Assembly (NCBI GenBank): GCA_964006375.1
Contig: OZ023266.1
Coordinates: forward strand, 17,041,565 to 17,105,564
Source of the DNA: Tillus elongatus
Lineage: Eukaryota; Arthropoda; Insecta; Coleoptera; Cleridae
DNA: 64,000 nt
Direction: 5' to 3'
Part shown: piece after piece, positions 36,380 through 48,635 of the stretch
How the letters are laid out: every line of letters starts with the position of its first letter
Position numbering within the stretch: position 1 is the first letter of the stretch
The notes under the pieces: model-generated
Databases searched by the model: none
What the model saw: only the letters and a program-made list of their open reading frames with translations
Told to the model about the DNA's origin: nothing
Program-made: the position numbers and the translations under genes

Positions 36380-36835
36380 CTGATTCACAAAAATACAATT
36401 TAATATTTACATTCTAAAATTTTTAAAAAACTGTGAACAGTTCGAGGTAGATAAATCTTAAAAACTATGTCAAATAAAATGACAACTACTACATGGAGAT
36501 TTTGAAGTTTGGGCAGGTCAAAGTATTGATCCTGTATTCATGACAACCATTGTTTGTGTTGACTCTTCCAGTCACAGTGACCTAGTAAACAAATAAAGGT
36601 AACAAATACCAATCCACAGGTGCTTCTAGTCGGGAATATTGTATTTGTCTTGTATTGTGGAGTAGATGGCCTTGAAAGGAGAGAGCATTAAAAAATCCTT
36701 TTCTGCATAATTTTAAAACAGAAAAATGTACATTAAAAACTAAATATAGGGATATTTTTGTGATAAGGTCTAATCTTTGACACAGTAGCGGCTCGTGCCT
36801 TAATGCATTGGGGGTGCGCAAGAAAAGAAAAGTTC
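36380..36835. other. Non-coding, nothing firmly identified
   Basis: A minus-strand ORF at 36582-36884 (100 codons) includes CRKGFFNALSFQG, but I see no domain and do not call it. The right edge at about 36834 is the start of a (TA)n-centred repeat. Confidence 0.45.
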
Positions 36836-37314
36836 GAGACGCAGCAAGTGCGTTATGGTAGTAAATTTTTATTAAATGCTTCAAATTTGAATAACTTAAG
36901 TTTCTACGAACTTAGAAAGTTTAATTATTTTGGTGTATAGTAGGGTCTTACCCAGGGCAACATATCCACCACATTTCATCAAAATAACTTTGTAATTTTC
37001 GGAGAAAAATAATTTTTTCAAAAGAAAACTCAAAATTTGAATAACTCAATTTTCTAAAAAAAAAAGAAAGTTGAATTTGATTGTGTAGTAAGGTCTTTTA
37101 CAAGGCAATATATCCACCAAATTTCATTAAAATACCTTTGTAATTTTCGGAGAAAAAGATTTTTTTTGAAACAAAACTCAACATTTTCCCGGAAAACGTT
37201 AATCGATTTTCCTGAATAACGAACTCATCCAAGCCATTAATAAAATAAAGGCACTTGCCGAGTTTCATCGAAATCAGTTGCTTATTTTTTGAGTCATCGG
37301 TTGGATACATACAT

Positions 37315-37406
<92 letters not shown>
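36836..37406. repeat. (TA)n-centred repeat, copy 3, left arm and array
   Basis: Starts GACGCAGCAAGTGCGTTATG (hairpin ACGCA-GCAAG-TGCGT), as at 6749. An internal segment beginning CAAGGCAATATATCCACCAA (37098) partly repeats one at 36954. It ends TTTTTGAGTCATCGGTTGGA then (TA)n at 37319-37406. The array is cut by LINE F copy 2. Confidence 0.7.
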
Positions 37407-37410
<4 letters not shown>

Positions 37411-38601
37411 AATAGTCAATAATTTATTTTGCCTTAATTCCATTTAGAAATGGTTGAGCACGTCAATTATTAAAATAAAAACAAACTATGATAACAAATG
37501 TAAAAAACAAACTAGAAACATTTCAAACGAACAAACACAATAAAATTTCCGTTCGTCTCAACTCTGTGCCCCACGGGTATCAGACAAATACTCCGCAATG
37601 GAGTAATAGCAATTATTGTTTAGGTATGATTTCAGCGATGCTTTGAATTCGTTCACATTTTGAATTGCTTTTATAGTTTCCGGCAACCTGTTATATAGAT
37701 CCACCCCTGCAAAAGAGGGCGACTTTCTGTACATCATTTTACAGAACATCCTGTTCCTAAACAGATTCCCGTGGCGAGTGGAGTAAGAGTGCATCTCAGA
37801 CTGCCTTGTTAGCCCATCTTTGACACCATGAATATAATTTAAAAGTTTATATAGGTAAACGCATGTTAGCGTCATTATTTTTTCGTCCCTGAAAAGCGCC
37901 CTACAAGATTGTGTTACTCTCATACCAAAAATCACTCTTATTATTCTTTTTTGCAGTATAAAAACTCTTTCCACCTCAACCGACTGTCCCCAAGCAACAA
38001 TGTTGTAAGATATCAAGGAATAAACTTCCGAGTAGTAGACAGTCATCAGAGCTTTGGTCTCAAGGAACTCTGCTAACCGAAATATTAGAAAATGGCTCTG
38101 ATTAAGCCTACCGCACAAAACCTCAATATGTTGTTTCCATGAAAGATGCTGGTCAATAGTTACCCCCAATACTCTCACGCTTGTGGCCTGAGACACTACA
38201 GTGCCCCGAAAATCAAGGTTAATTGCCTGCTTTTGCTGGGCTCTGAATTCAAGAAATACGGTTTTCTTGTAATTTATAAGGAGCTGGTTGGCCTCACACC
38301 ACTTACCGAACCGTTCAAGTAACGAGTTAACCTTCCGGTTAACCTCGTGTGTATCCGACCCCGACACAACCACTGTCGTATCGTCCGCGTACATGAACAA
38401 CCTCCCCTCCCCAATATGTTCAGGTAGATCATTCACATACAAGACAAACAACAACGGGCCCAAAACACTTCCCTGCGGAGTGCCAAGCTGTACATCAAAA
38501 GGTCGTGATTGCACTCCATCCACCGATACTACCATTTGTCTGTTTGTTAGAAACGAGAGCAGCCAGTCGCAAACAGGGCCCCTAACACCCAGGCACTGCA
38601 G

Positions 38602-38602
<1 letters not shown>
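37407..38602 (-). mobile_element. LINE F copy 2, 5'-truncated
   Basis: The minus-strand 3' end at 37407 (inverse of GTCAATAATTTATTTTGCCT) abuts one TA array, and the truncated 5' end at 38602 abuts another, so it inserted into a TA array. It is over 90% similar to copy 1 by eye. Confidence 0.85.
37558..38535 (-). CDS. LINE F RT, C-terminal 325 codons
   Basis: Open minus-strand frame without stops: VQLGTPQGSVLGPLLFVLYV, LFMYADDTTVVVSGSD (catalytic Asp pair present, unlike copy 1), the thumb FGKWCEANQLLINYKKTVFL, VLGVTIDQHLSWKQHIEVL, SLISYNIVAWGQSVEVERVF, and a C-terminal part ending SIAEYLSDTRGAQS. The N-terminal half of RT and the endonuclease are missing through 5' truncation, so the piece cannot act alone. 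The frame above 38535 continues a little (SFLTNRQMVVSVDG) to the truncation at 38602. Confidence 0.85.
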   Translation of the reverse strand: MVVSVDGVQSRPFDVQLGTPQGSVLGPLLFVLYVNDLPEHIGEGRLFMYADDTTVVVSGSDTHEVNRKVNSLLERFGKWCEANQLLINYKKTVFLEFRAQQKQAINLDFRGTVVSQATSVRVLGVTIDQHLSWKQHIEVLCGRLNQSHFLIFRLAEFLETKALMTVYYSEVYSLISYNIVAWGQSVEVERVFILQKRIIRVIFGMRVTQSCRALFRDEKIMTLTCVYLYKLLNYIHGVKDGLTRQSEMHSYSTRHGNLFRNRMFCKMMYRKSPSFAGVDLYNRLPETIKAIQNVNEFKASLKSYLNNNCYYSIAEYLSDTRGAQS

Positions 38603-38694
<92 letters not shown>

Positions 38695-38852
38695 ATATAT
38701 ATATATATTATTATATTATATTATTGTTTATTGGCAAAAATTATACAATATGTTAGTACAATAAGTCTTAGACTTGTGCTGTATTATAACATAATTTGGA
38801 AGGTTATATCCTAAATAGTTTGACAGTCCTACACCAAATTCAGTAAACTTCA

Positions 38853-38943
<91 letters not shown>
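38603..38943. repeat. (TA)n arrays with intervening unique sequence
   Basis: TA arrays at 38607-38702 and 38858-38943. Between them lies about 150 bp of unassigned sequence (TTATTGTTTATTGGCAAAAA onward). Confidence 0.8.
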
Positions 38944-38946
<3 letters not shown>

Positions 38947-39040
38947 CGCGCTCATTTGAAAAAATGTTTGCAAAGTCTCTCCTTCGATACCTCTTTAAAA
39001 GTGAATTTTTTAAAATAAAAATTCACTAAAAATGAAGGGC
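38944..39040. repeat. (TA)n-centred repeat, copy 3, right arm
   Basis: GCGCTCATTTGAAAAAATGT, then the hairpin AGTGAATTTTTTAAAATAAA AATTCACT, as in the other copies. Confidence 0.65.
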
Positions 39041-39589
39041 TCGCCTATTTTTTCCCCAAAAATGTATTATAAAGAAACCTACTTAGTAAACTTAATAATT
39101 ATTAACTACTTACCAAGTTTTCCTCTAGTTAGTTATACATTATAGAGGTTAAAAAGTCCCTTAAAAAGTTAACCTTTAAATTTAAAATATCCACTGAATT
39201 ATTCACAGTATCAGAATTATTTTGTCCACTTATTAAGCAACCCGAAGTAGTAACCATCATAATAATAATAATAATTGTCTTGTTAGAACATGTAAACAAC
39301 AACGAAATGATCTAATTAAAAATCAATCCGACGCGAAGACGAAAATTACTAGGTAGTAGTAGTAGTAGGTACACACGCTCTGCCAAAAGTCCACTGCAAA
39401 CTGTTAGTGTGTAATTTTATAGCGCACAACAGATTGCTTATTCGGTCGTTTTCGACGAAGATCATCAAGATTCGGCAATCATTTTGCACTGAAGTATCGC
39501 ATTTCACGAGAGCGCCGAAAAATACACACCGCCGCCCGAGTGCTTTATATGGATAGGGATGTATATAACGTCTGCAATGATTAACACTA
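39041..39589 (-). promoter_or_regulatory. Possible 5' end of gene B (promoter and untranslated exon)
   Basis: On the minus strand a strong donor GGAAAACTTG-GTAAGT lies at about 39115-39106. The sequence upstream of it (39120-39310) contains a short ORF (starting MMVTTSGCLISGQ, 42 codons) but closes in all frames before the donor, so it could only be untranslated. The region 39320-39560 is clearly more GC-rich than its surroundings, as insect promoters or first exons often are. It contains GTAGTAGTAGTAG. Position, 2.1 kb downstream of the nardilysin stop and 2.7 kb upstream of the candidate coding exon, fits a start for gene B. Confidence 0.25.
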
Positions 39590-39797
39590 CTTATTCTGAT
39601 TCTGTATTAATGGCTGCCGGATCTCTGCGATCCTCGATATACTAATTTTGTTTGTTGAATGCAGGAGGTAAAAACGTAAATAAAAATTTATTAAAATATA
39701 GCATAGCAAAAATATTATTCTTTCCACGGCAGGCGGCAGTGCGCGCGCACTTATTGAGAAGCCGCCCTTGGCTTTACAGTAAAAATGCACCATCCTG
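39590..39797. mobile_element. MITE-like fragment
   Basis: Ends AAAAATGCACCATCCTGTAT A, the common TACAGGATG-type terminus of Tc1/mariner-derived MITEs, preceded by GCGGCAGTGCGCGCGCACTT. The other end was not found. Confidence 0.35.
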
Positions 39798-39809
39798 TAT
39801 AGATCTAAA

Positions 39810-40522
39810 CATGTAAAAACTGAAACTGACCCCGGAGGCGCCTAGTTCGCTCTGCTTTGAAGAAATATTTAAAAAAAATTGAATTCGCGGTCTTCTTTCA
39901 ACGATTTTTTTCCACGAAAATTCGCGAAAAAGTATAGGCTATTAAACAACAAACTCTATAACTGAAACTACTGCCAAATCATCAGAGAAGGGGTCTATTT
40001 TAAATTAATTTTCTGCAAATATTTTAGTAAAATGAAGGACAATGGTTGAAAATGTAACTTAAGGCTTTGTAAAACACATTTATTATTAAATTTGTTTTAC
40101 ATAGCTCATATTTGTTTGAGGTTCTCCGTCTAAAAATTGCAAATTTTGACGTTTCAAATCGCGACTTTGACATTTTAAGAAAAACTATAAAATTTTCAAA
40201 GCAATTTTTCTGTTATTTCTTGTCCTTTTTGCGTCAAAAAACCTAGTCTTTGTCTGTAATATACAATAGATCTTGTTATCCACACAAAATATTTTTATTT
40301 TGTGTATTCCTCTGGCTATCAGTGGCAACCAAATTTTGTTTTCAAATGTCTAATATTTTTTCCTTTCAACTTAGAGATCTGAATTTTGGCATGTAGGGTA
40401 AATTTAATAGTGTAAACCTAAGTGTCAAATTTAGTTGCCATAACTTTGAGATTTTCAGAGATACAAACATTTTCCGAAAGAAAACCCAAAACTTCCAGAA
40501 AAACTGGTCCGATTTTCCTGGC
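39810..40522. repeat. (TA)n-centred repeat, copy 4, arms without array
   Basis: The right-arm sequence (ACTGAAACTGACCCCGGAGG, 39819) is followed at 40010-40522 by left-arm sequence: ATATTTTAGTAAAATGAAGG as at 5489, TTTGACGTTTCAAATCGCGA as at 5616, and TCCGATTTTCCTGGCTA. The arms are in the opposite order to copies 1-3 and no TA array lies between them. The left arm continues at 41266 after the inserted LINE I. Confidence 0.6.
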
Positions 40523-41265
40523 TAGGTTAGGTTAGGTTTAATTGTGAGTGGGCCATACCGGTCCCTCCACCGCGACCATAAGGTCTATTGTGGCTCACGC
40601 CTAATAGTCTATATTTCGCCCAAAAAAGCCAGCCTCCTGCAGAGGTTGATAATCTTTGTGGGCGAAAGTTGATCCAGATCTTCCAGAGCAAGCTTGGTCT
40701 TGCCAAAGAGCAGGTATCTAGTCCTGTCCGCTGCCGGACAGGAACACAGTACGTGCTCTGCTGTCTCGTCACTCTCCATACACAGCCGGCACTCGGTCTC
40801 CTGACCGACTCCAATACGGTGCATGTGGTGACGCAAGCGGCAGTGCCCTGTATACAGGCCGACTGGAGTACTCAGTTGTTGTCTGTTTAACTCTAGAAGT
40901 TTTTCAGCCCTTGACTCAGACAGGCCATTTATGAAGGCCTTAGAGTGAGCTAATCCTGGAAGATTTTGCCAATACTGGATTGTCATTATTTCTGTCCAGG
41001 TCTTTAAGGTGCGTTTTGCTGTGCATGATGTTATCCCCAGCACCGGTTCTGGTCCGACAAAGTCTCTCTGGGCACCACTCCTGGCAAGCGTGTCGGCCGC
41101 AACATAGCCATCATGGTCCGAGTGACCTGGTATCCAGACCAGCGACACCTCATTACAGCTGCCCAGTTCGTTAAGGGCACATTTACAACTCCATACTGTT
41201 TTTGAATTACACCGGTAGGAACCAAGCGCTTTTATTGCAGCTTGGCTATCTGCCTCCTGGCTAAC
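40523..41265 (-). mobile_element. LINE I 3' fragment with (CCTAA)n tail
   Basis: Inserted within the repeat arm: CCTGGCTA precedes it at 40515-40522 and CCTGGCTA follows at 41258-41265, an 8-bp direct repeat. The minus-strand 3' end reads ...CACTCACAATTAAACCTAAC CTAACCT, that is TTAGG units on the plus strand (40523-40537). Confidence 0.75.
40609..41255 (-). pseudogene. LINE I RNase H domain and C-terminus
   Basis: A minus-strand frame open over the whole fragment: CNEVSLVWIPGHSDHDGYVA and ADTLARSGAQ (RNase H C-terminal part), SCTAKRTLKTWTEIMTIQYW, LYTGHCRLRHHMHRIG, and a Cys/His motif CRLCMESDETAEHVLCSC. This is the RNase H and downstream zinc motif of a LOA/R1/I-type LINE. It is similar in plan to LINE J but clearly a different family. 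The frame continues by chance to 41319 in flanking repeat. Confidence 0.8.
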
Positions 41266-41641
41266 CAATTGGTCCAAGCCACTTTCAAAAGGAAGGCTCC
41301 TATCAAATCGAGCCGCCACTGCGATTATGCAATATCTCTGAATGACAGAAATATTTTTAATACTTTTTTTTTACAAAACACGGGAACTCATGTAGCTAGA
41401 CTGATGGAAACATAGGCAATCCATTATTTTTAAACACTGTACCACAAGGTTGTTTGTTCTCTAGGCTAAATATTGCCCTGATGCATTCTCTTTGCAAAAC
41501 AAAGTAAGTAAATCGAGTATATTTTCAATAAGTTAGTATATTGACAATATGTATAATATATGCAAATCAACAATAACATAATATTAGCTAAAATCACAGA
41601 TGGTAGCATAATTATTTTCAATTAAACAATTCAATGTCAAC
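41266..41641. other. Repeat arm remnant and nardilysin 3' flank
   Basis: 41266-41340 continues the (TA)n-centred repeat (TTGGTCCAAGCCACTTTCAA). The rest is AT-rich and probably includes the nardilysin 3' UTR. I see no clear AATAAA in the right orientation close to the stop. Confidence 0.4.
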
Positions 41642-41790
41642 TTATACTTCTTTTTTCAAATGTGCTAAAGCTGGATACAATGGCAAGTTGGCTTTGAATA
41701 TTTCAAAACTTCTGATAAAATAATTAGCATGTTTTTTCTCTGCCTTTTCGTCTCCCAAAAATTCCAAATGCCTGATGCTACATTCTGGTT
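41642..41790 (-). CDS. Nardilysin, last coding exon
   Basis: Minus-strand acceptor (TTTTCTAATTGCAG) at 41791 is followed by 149 nt ending in TAA at 41644-41642. Entry is phase 1, matching the exit of exon 52779-52728 (G plus AA gives Glu). The peptide reads PECSIRHLEFLGDEKAEKKH, ANYFIRSFEIFKANLPLYPA and LAHLKKEV. M16-family enzymes of the insulysin/nardilysin group end with a similar segment in which a helix precedes a basic-hydrophobic LPLYP-like tail, so this fits the C-terminus. The TIR element at 41880 starts only 89 bp from the exon. Confidence 0.8.
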
Positions 41791-42465
41791 CTGCAATTAG
41801 AAAATATACGCTTTCAAAGTTTTAAAACACATAGTTATTTTATTATGTATATTAATGAAATTATTAATTTATGCATATACAGGGTGAGTCATAACTATTA
41901 GGACATAGAGTAAGCGCATGCTATTTGGATCAAAATATGAGGCTTGGACCAAACATGCCTTAATAAAATGTTGATGTGGAAAAAGATACAGGGTGTTAAA
42001 GGTGACAAATTTTTTTTCATTTTTTTTGCTCATTATTTCACAACGTATTCATAAATCGTTATCAAAATTGGCACAGAGGTATAACTGTAGACAAGAAATA
42101 TTATTTTACTTATTATTTTACATTTTGTTACAGGGGGCGTCACATGAGCTATCCCTGATGATGACACTGGGTTATATCTTTTTTGACAAAACTTTTCACA
42201 GAGTTCCCACTAAAAACAGCATATCAATTTCCATGACTTCCCTGGCATGCCAAAACCTATTTCCCTGACTTTCATATTCCACAATCTACCCCCAAAATGT
42301 GTAACACTACTAGAGAATACAGTAGGTCTTCACCTCATGGAGGAAAACACACTTCTCCAGAATTACATTTATAAAACATACACAATTTTCCTTACAAATA
42401 AACGAAAACACTACTTATACAAATATGCACATATAGGGGACAAAATAGAAAAACAATAACAAATT

Positions 42466-42597
42466 ATGAATGTTAATATAAATAGCATAATGCAGGAGAT
42501 AAATGAGAAGTTGGCGAAACAGGAAATTAATAAGATGGAGAAACATGAAATAAGGATAATGCAAAATATAAATCAAAATATGAGACAGATGAATGAC
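42466..42597 (+). pseudogene. Coiled-coil ORF, 5' part (split by hAT)
   Basis: The ATG at 42466 (an in-frame TAA lies two codons upstream) opens 44 codons up to 42597, where hAT copy 2 begins: MNVNINSIMQEINEKLAKQE, KMEKHEIRIMQNIN, NMRQMND. It is rich in Met, Asn, Lys and Glu with a heptad-like pattern. After removing the hAT element and one 8-bp repeat, the frame continues exactly at 44426. Function unknown. Confidence 0.55.
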
Positions 42598-44417
<1,820 letters not shown>

Positions 44418-44788
44418 TGAATGACAGATTAAATGAAATAGATGTAAAAATCATAGAGAAGTTGGATAAATGTATGCAGGATATAAAAATAGAAATAGAG
44501 AAAAGAGTAGATGAGAGAATAGAAGAGAGAATGAATGAAACATGCAAGGTAATAATGGAGAAGATGAAGGCGACTGATGACGACATAAGTAGTATAATAC
44601 AAGTAGAGACTGAGAGGTTTCAAAGACAAGAACAGAATATAAATGAAAGTAAGAGGGATATGAATAAGAAAATAGAAAACAAAGGAGAAAATGAAATGGA
44701 TGTAGTACGTAAGATAATAGTAGAGAAAATCAGAGCGAAGGATGAACAGACAGATAAAATGATAGAGAAAGTGACCATTGTGTTTTAA
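44418..44788 (+). pseudogene. Coiled-coil ORF, 3' part (split by hAT)
   Basis: Continues the frame of 42466-42597: LNEIDVKIIEKLDKCMQDIK, EIEKRVDERIEERMNETCK, then DDDISSIIQVETERFQRQEQ, ending EKVTIVF and TAA. The joined frame would be about 164 codons, nearly all predicted coiled coil. It resembles the charged coiled-coil part of the Gag of the LTR element in style but not in sequence, so it could be a captured gag N-terminus or a host fragment carried by the hAT-like element. No transposase domain is seen. Confidence 0.55.
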
Positions 44789-44957
44789 TTATTTATCATA
44801 AAACGGAAACAAATAATTTGTCCCTGACACCAAAAAAAATTCCCTGCCTCTTAGTCAATTTTCACGATTTTTTCCTGATTTCCCTGACAAAATTTTTCCT
44901 TCTACAAATTCCCTGACTTTTCCCGGTTTTACCTGTTTTCCAGACGAGTGGGAACCC

Positions 44958-45133
44958 TGTTTAAGTACTATGTGAAAACTGGACCATGTGATGAGCACTG
45001 ATAAGTACACTTGGAGAACCCAAATCACCACAACACATATTTTAAAGACGTTACAATCGTTTCGCTGACAATGTCAGCGTCATCAGATGATGAAAAATTC
45101 TAAAATTAAATCAACAGCTACAGTGTCTTTATA
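44958..45133 (-). mobile_element. Penelope-like 5' (pLTR) fragment
   Basis: A short segment with the motif CGTTTCGCTGAC..GTCAGCGTCATCAG, which in reverse complement is CTGATGA, a self-complementary stem, and GAAAC. Such sequence is characteristic of the long terminal repeats of Penelope-like elements. It is cut by LINE J copy 2 at 45134. Confidence 0.5.
45045..45086 (-). ncRNA. Hammerhead-ribozyme-like motif
   Basis: Minus strand 45086 to 45045: CTGATGA (45086-45080), a 6-7-bp stem GCTGAC/GTCAGC (45078-45073 and 45069-45064) with loop ATT, then GAAACG (45063-45058), a 7-nt loop and CGTC. CTGATGA and GAAA are the two conserved hammerhead core boxes, and CG..CG gives a short stem III. One extra C precedes stem II, and stem I is not clearly formed by the flanks, so activity is doubtful. 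Confidence 0.45.
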
Positions 45134-47876
45134 TTAGACAGGCCCTATCGACCTATAACAAAAGACTGAGGGACGCCAAGAAGGAGTCGTGGAGGAGGCA
45201 CTGCGAAGAAGTGGAAAACACGCCCGAGAGTGCTCGACTACACAAGATCCTGTCTAAGGGCCCTCAGACTAACATAGGCTCCCTTAGAACACCCACGGGA
45301 GGCTTTACAAGCTCGGGGGAGGAAACTATGGAAATTTTACTCCAGACGCACTTCCCCGGCTGTAACATAATAAACCAATCACCTCCGGACTGGGAACACT
45401 CAGAAATAGAGGCGCCTTATAGGCGGGCATCTAGAGTAGACTGGACAGTCGCTAAAGAGGTGGTTACCTGGAGCAAAATCTGATGGGCCATTAACAGCTT
45501 TAAGCCATACAAATCGCCGGGATTTGATGGAATAATGCCCATCATGCTCCAACAGGGGATAGATATACTGGCGCCGGTGCTTACCCTCATTATGAGGGCC
45601 AGCCTGGCTCTGGGGTACATTCCGAGGGCATGGAGACTGGCCAGGGTTGTATTTATTCCTAAACCTGGGCGTCCAACAGACCAGGCAAAGTCCCTGAGGC
45701 CAATAAGTCTCATGTCCTTCTTGCTGAAAACAGTGGAAAAACTGCTCGACCGGCACATTAGGGGCGGTGTACTGGAAGCATATCCTCTACACTGCGGACA
45801 ATATGCATACAGAGCAGGATTCTCAACAGAAACAGCACTGCACCAACTGGTGCTGAAACTGGAGAATACGCTGGAGAACAAGGAGGTGGCGCTGGGGGCC
45901 TTCCTAGACATAGAGGGGGCCTTTAGCAACACCTCGTTCGGATCGGTTCTGGCAGCTGCCCGGGAGCGTGGAATAGAGGAGACCTGCTGCAGGTGGATCG
46001 GTTCCATGCTCAGGGACAGGGCGGTGTTCACCTCACTCGCGGGAGGGACTCTGCTGGCGGGGGTCGCGGCAGGGTGTCCGCAGGGGAGCGTTCTGTCTCC
46101 CTTGCTCTGGTGTCTAGTCGTGGACGGCCTGCTGGGGAGGCTTTCGGGAGGGGGGTATGAGGTACAGGGCTATGCGGACGACATTGTCATCATAGTCCGA
46201 GGAAAGGTCACACAGGCAGTGTGGGAGCGTATGCAGACTGCACTGAAAGTGGTGGAAGGGTGGACGGTTGATAAAGGGCTCGGGGTGAGCCCCGAGAAAG
46301 CAACCGTCGTGCCGTTTACGAGGAGGAAGTGTGAAAGCCACAGAACTCTCACTCTATACGGTAGGAGCGTTCCAATCGCCAGGGAGGTAAAATATCTTGG
46401 GGTCGTATTGGACTCTAAGCTAACCTGGAATGGTCACATTGGAAAAATACTGCGTAAGGCAGTCATGACCTTAGCCGTCACTGGGCGGCTATATGGAAAA
46501 ACGTGGGGACTAAGACCTAGTATGGCCCACTGGCTGTACACAAGGGTGGTCAGACCATCATTAACATATGCGGCACTGGTCTGGTGGCCTAAGGTGACAC
46601 AATCCAGTGCCAAACAAAAACTAGGCAAGATCCAAAGGATGGCTTGCCTAGGCATCACAGGGGCCATGTCTTCAACCCCAACAGCCGCCATGGAGGTGTT
46701 GCTGGATCTACCCCCCCCTACACTTATTTATTATGGGAGAGGCCAGGCTAGGACTATACAGACTAGCCTGCAATGGTAGACTGAAGATCAACCCAGGCTT
46801 CAGGGGCCACTGCAAAATTCAGGAGATCGTGAAGGAGTCCATGCTTGAAATGAGGTCAGACTTCGCGAGCCCGCGAATGTGCAGGGAAAACAACTTTACA
46901 GTGGAAATCCTTGATCGCGAGGCATTGCGGGAGGAGTGGCCGGGCATGCCACGGGACGCGCTCGTCTGGTTCACGGACGGATCTGGCGGGGAGCGTGGGA
47001 TGGGGGCAGGTGTTTACTCGGAAGGACCGAGGGTAAGTCATAGTATTTCCCTCGGAGCCCATGCAACGGTGTTTCAGGCCGAGATGTACGCCATCCTGCA
47101 CTGTGTGCGGGAGAACAAGAGGAGGGGCTACACCATCAAGCGGATCCTCATAGCCACAGACAGCCCTTAAGGCACTAAGTAGCCCACGGGTAAATTCCTG
47201 GCTGGTGAGTGAGTGCCGAGACGAGACGAGCGACCTGGCTGGGTAGAATGAGGTGACCCTCATCTGGGTGCCGGGTCACTCGGGGGTTAAAGGCAATGAA
47301 GAAGCTGACAGTCTCGCAAAGAGAGGGTCAGCAGAACCATTTATGGGACCAGAACCGGCTCTGGGCGTGTCAAAGAGCACTGCCAGGGGAGCCATTAAGT
47401 CCTGGGTCAGAAACCAACACAAGGTGTACTGGGCGGACTGTCCAGGGCTCAGACATGGGAAGTCAATAATTGACGGACCCAGTTCAAAGAGAGCTGTGGA
47501 GCTGCTAAACCTTAGCAGAGGACAGCTCAGAAACACAACAGGTCTCTTGACGGGACACATGGCCGTCAAGAAACACCTGCATAAAATGGGGCGGTTCGAA
47601 GATGCAGACTCTGCGGCGAGGGGGAGGAATCAGCCCAGCACATCTTGTGTGAGTGTATAGCTCTGGACCGGAAAAGACAACTGATCTACGGTCACTCTAG
47701 ACCGGAGACAGAGCAATATAAAACTTCACCCTACCAATCGCTGTGCAGACTAGTTCAAGGCACAGTGATCTTGGAATGGGTGGAGTAAGACTAAGGGTAT
47801 GCACAATCAACCAAGGGTTGCGGTGCTATCGGGGCGGCAAGGCCGCGGAGGAGCCCTGAGGGAACAAAAAAAAAAA
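45134..47876 (+). mobile_element. LINE J copy 2, 5'-truncated
   Basis: From AGACAGGCCCTATCGACCTA at 45134 the sequence follows the full-length copy (from 56984) at about 98% identity to its 3' end AGGGAACAAAAAAAAAAA. A possible imperfect target repeat is TGTCTTTATAT before and TGTCTATAT after. It lies in the last nardilysin intron, antisense to the gene. Confidence 0.95.
45135..47788 (+). pseudogene. LINE J copy 2 ORF2 (RT-RNase H), disabled
   Basis: Carries the RT (FIPKPGRPTDQAKSLRPISL, GAFLDIEGAFSNTSFGS, GCPQGSVLSPLLWCLVVDG, GYADDIVIIVRG), RNase H (WFTDGSGGERGMGAG, WVPGHSGVKGNEEADSLAKR) and part of the zinc region. Compared with copy 1 it has AGA to TGA stop at 45481-45483, an indel in the C run near 46713, an 8-bp deletion near 47166, CAG to TAG near 47246 and a 10-bp deletion near 47600. 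It is therefore a 5'-truncated, multiply broken copy; the catalytic motifs themselves are unchanged. Confidence 0.95.
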
Positions 47877-48182
47877 CTGTCTATATCGCACCTAGGTAGA
47901 CGAACTGATCCGTAGTAAAAAATGTAGCCGGCGACCCATCGTTTGTCTATTGTATCAATATTGAACTGGCGAGGTCGAAGAACTACTTTAATCTTCTGGT
48001 TGTCAAATTTATCTAATTTAAGGATAATGGGCTTAAAATGAAAAGTACAGAGATATTTAAGGAAGCTACACGTTCTTTTTGATCTATAAATTTCACTATG
48101 TGAATATTGGAGCGCCGCCGCCAAGCATATCTGGCGAGCAGACCAATAACAGCCGCTCATCTTTTTTAAAAACCAAAACGAC
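47877..48182. other. Unassigned sequence
   Basis: Flank between the LINE J 3' end and the putative LTR. It contains GGAGCGCCGCCGCC and no convincing ORF or repeat. Confidence 0.4.
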
Positions 48183-48635
48183 TGTTTCCCTCACAATGTT
48201 AACTTTAACAAAGGATAAATAATTCAACTAAAATTCTACATAAAAACAAGTATTTATATTGATTTTTATTCTACGTAACGAACTGCCCCCTCCCCTATTT
48301 CCATCTTGGGCCGTGTAAGTCCGTGCCCAAAGAGCTGCCCCGAGGTGGAGCTAACGTGCGAAGGCCCTCGCTAGCTAAACCGTCTTGTCTCTTTCTCTCT
48401 CTACTGGCGGTGCAAGAAGATCGGCGATGTGACCATTGTACATATATCTATAGAAGTGTATATAAGTAGACTAGGCTTTGTGTTAAGTGTTAAGTTGTGT
48501 CCTCGTTAAAATAAAGTGTTTTGTGTACTTAACCTTCTTTATATTCTTATAGCCAAATAGCTATCCCGAACATCATACCAAACCTGCACGGAGGAGTAAA
48601 CCTTCAATAAACAAAAATCTGGCGACTGTGAAAGA
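48183..48635 (+). mobile_element. Putative LTR remnant with primer-binding site
   Basis: TGTTTCCCTC..AATAAACA (48183-48613), containing a TATA-like GTATATAAGTAG at about 48459, the initiator region, AATAAAGTG at 48510, and followed after a few bases by TGGCGACTGTGAAAG (48620), which resembles tRNA-primer sites of gypsy-type elements that start TGGCGAC. No internal coding region follows, so it would be a 5' LTR remnant. Confidence 0.4.

Noticed and set aside
36582..36884. Minus-strand ORF of 100 codons
   Set aside because: No domain match by eye, and its right end overlaps the start of a dispersed repeat.
40523..40540. Interstitial telomere block
   Set aside because: Only about two TTAGG units and they coincide with the 3' end of LINE I, so they are better explained as the element tail.
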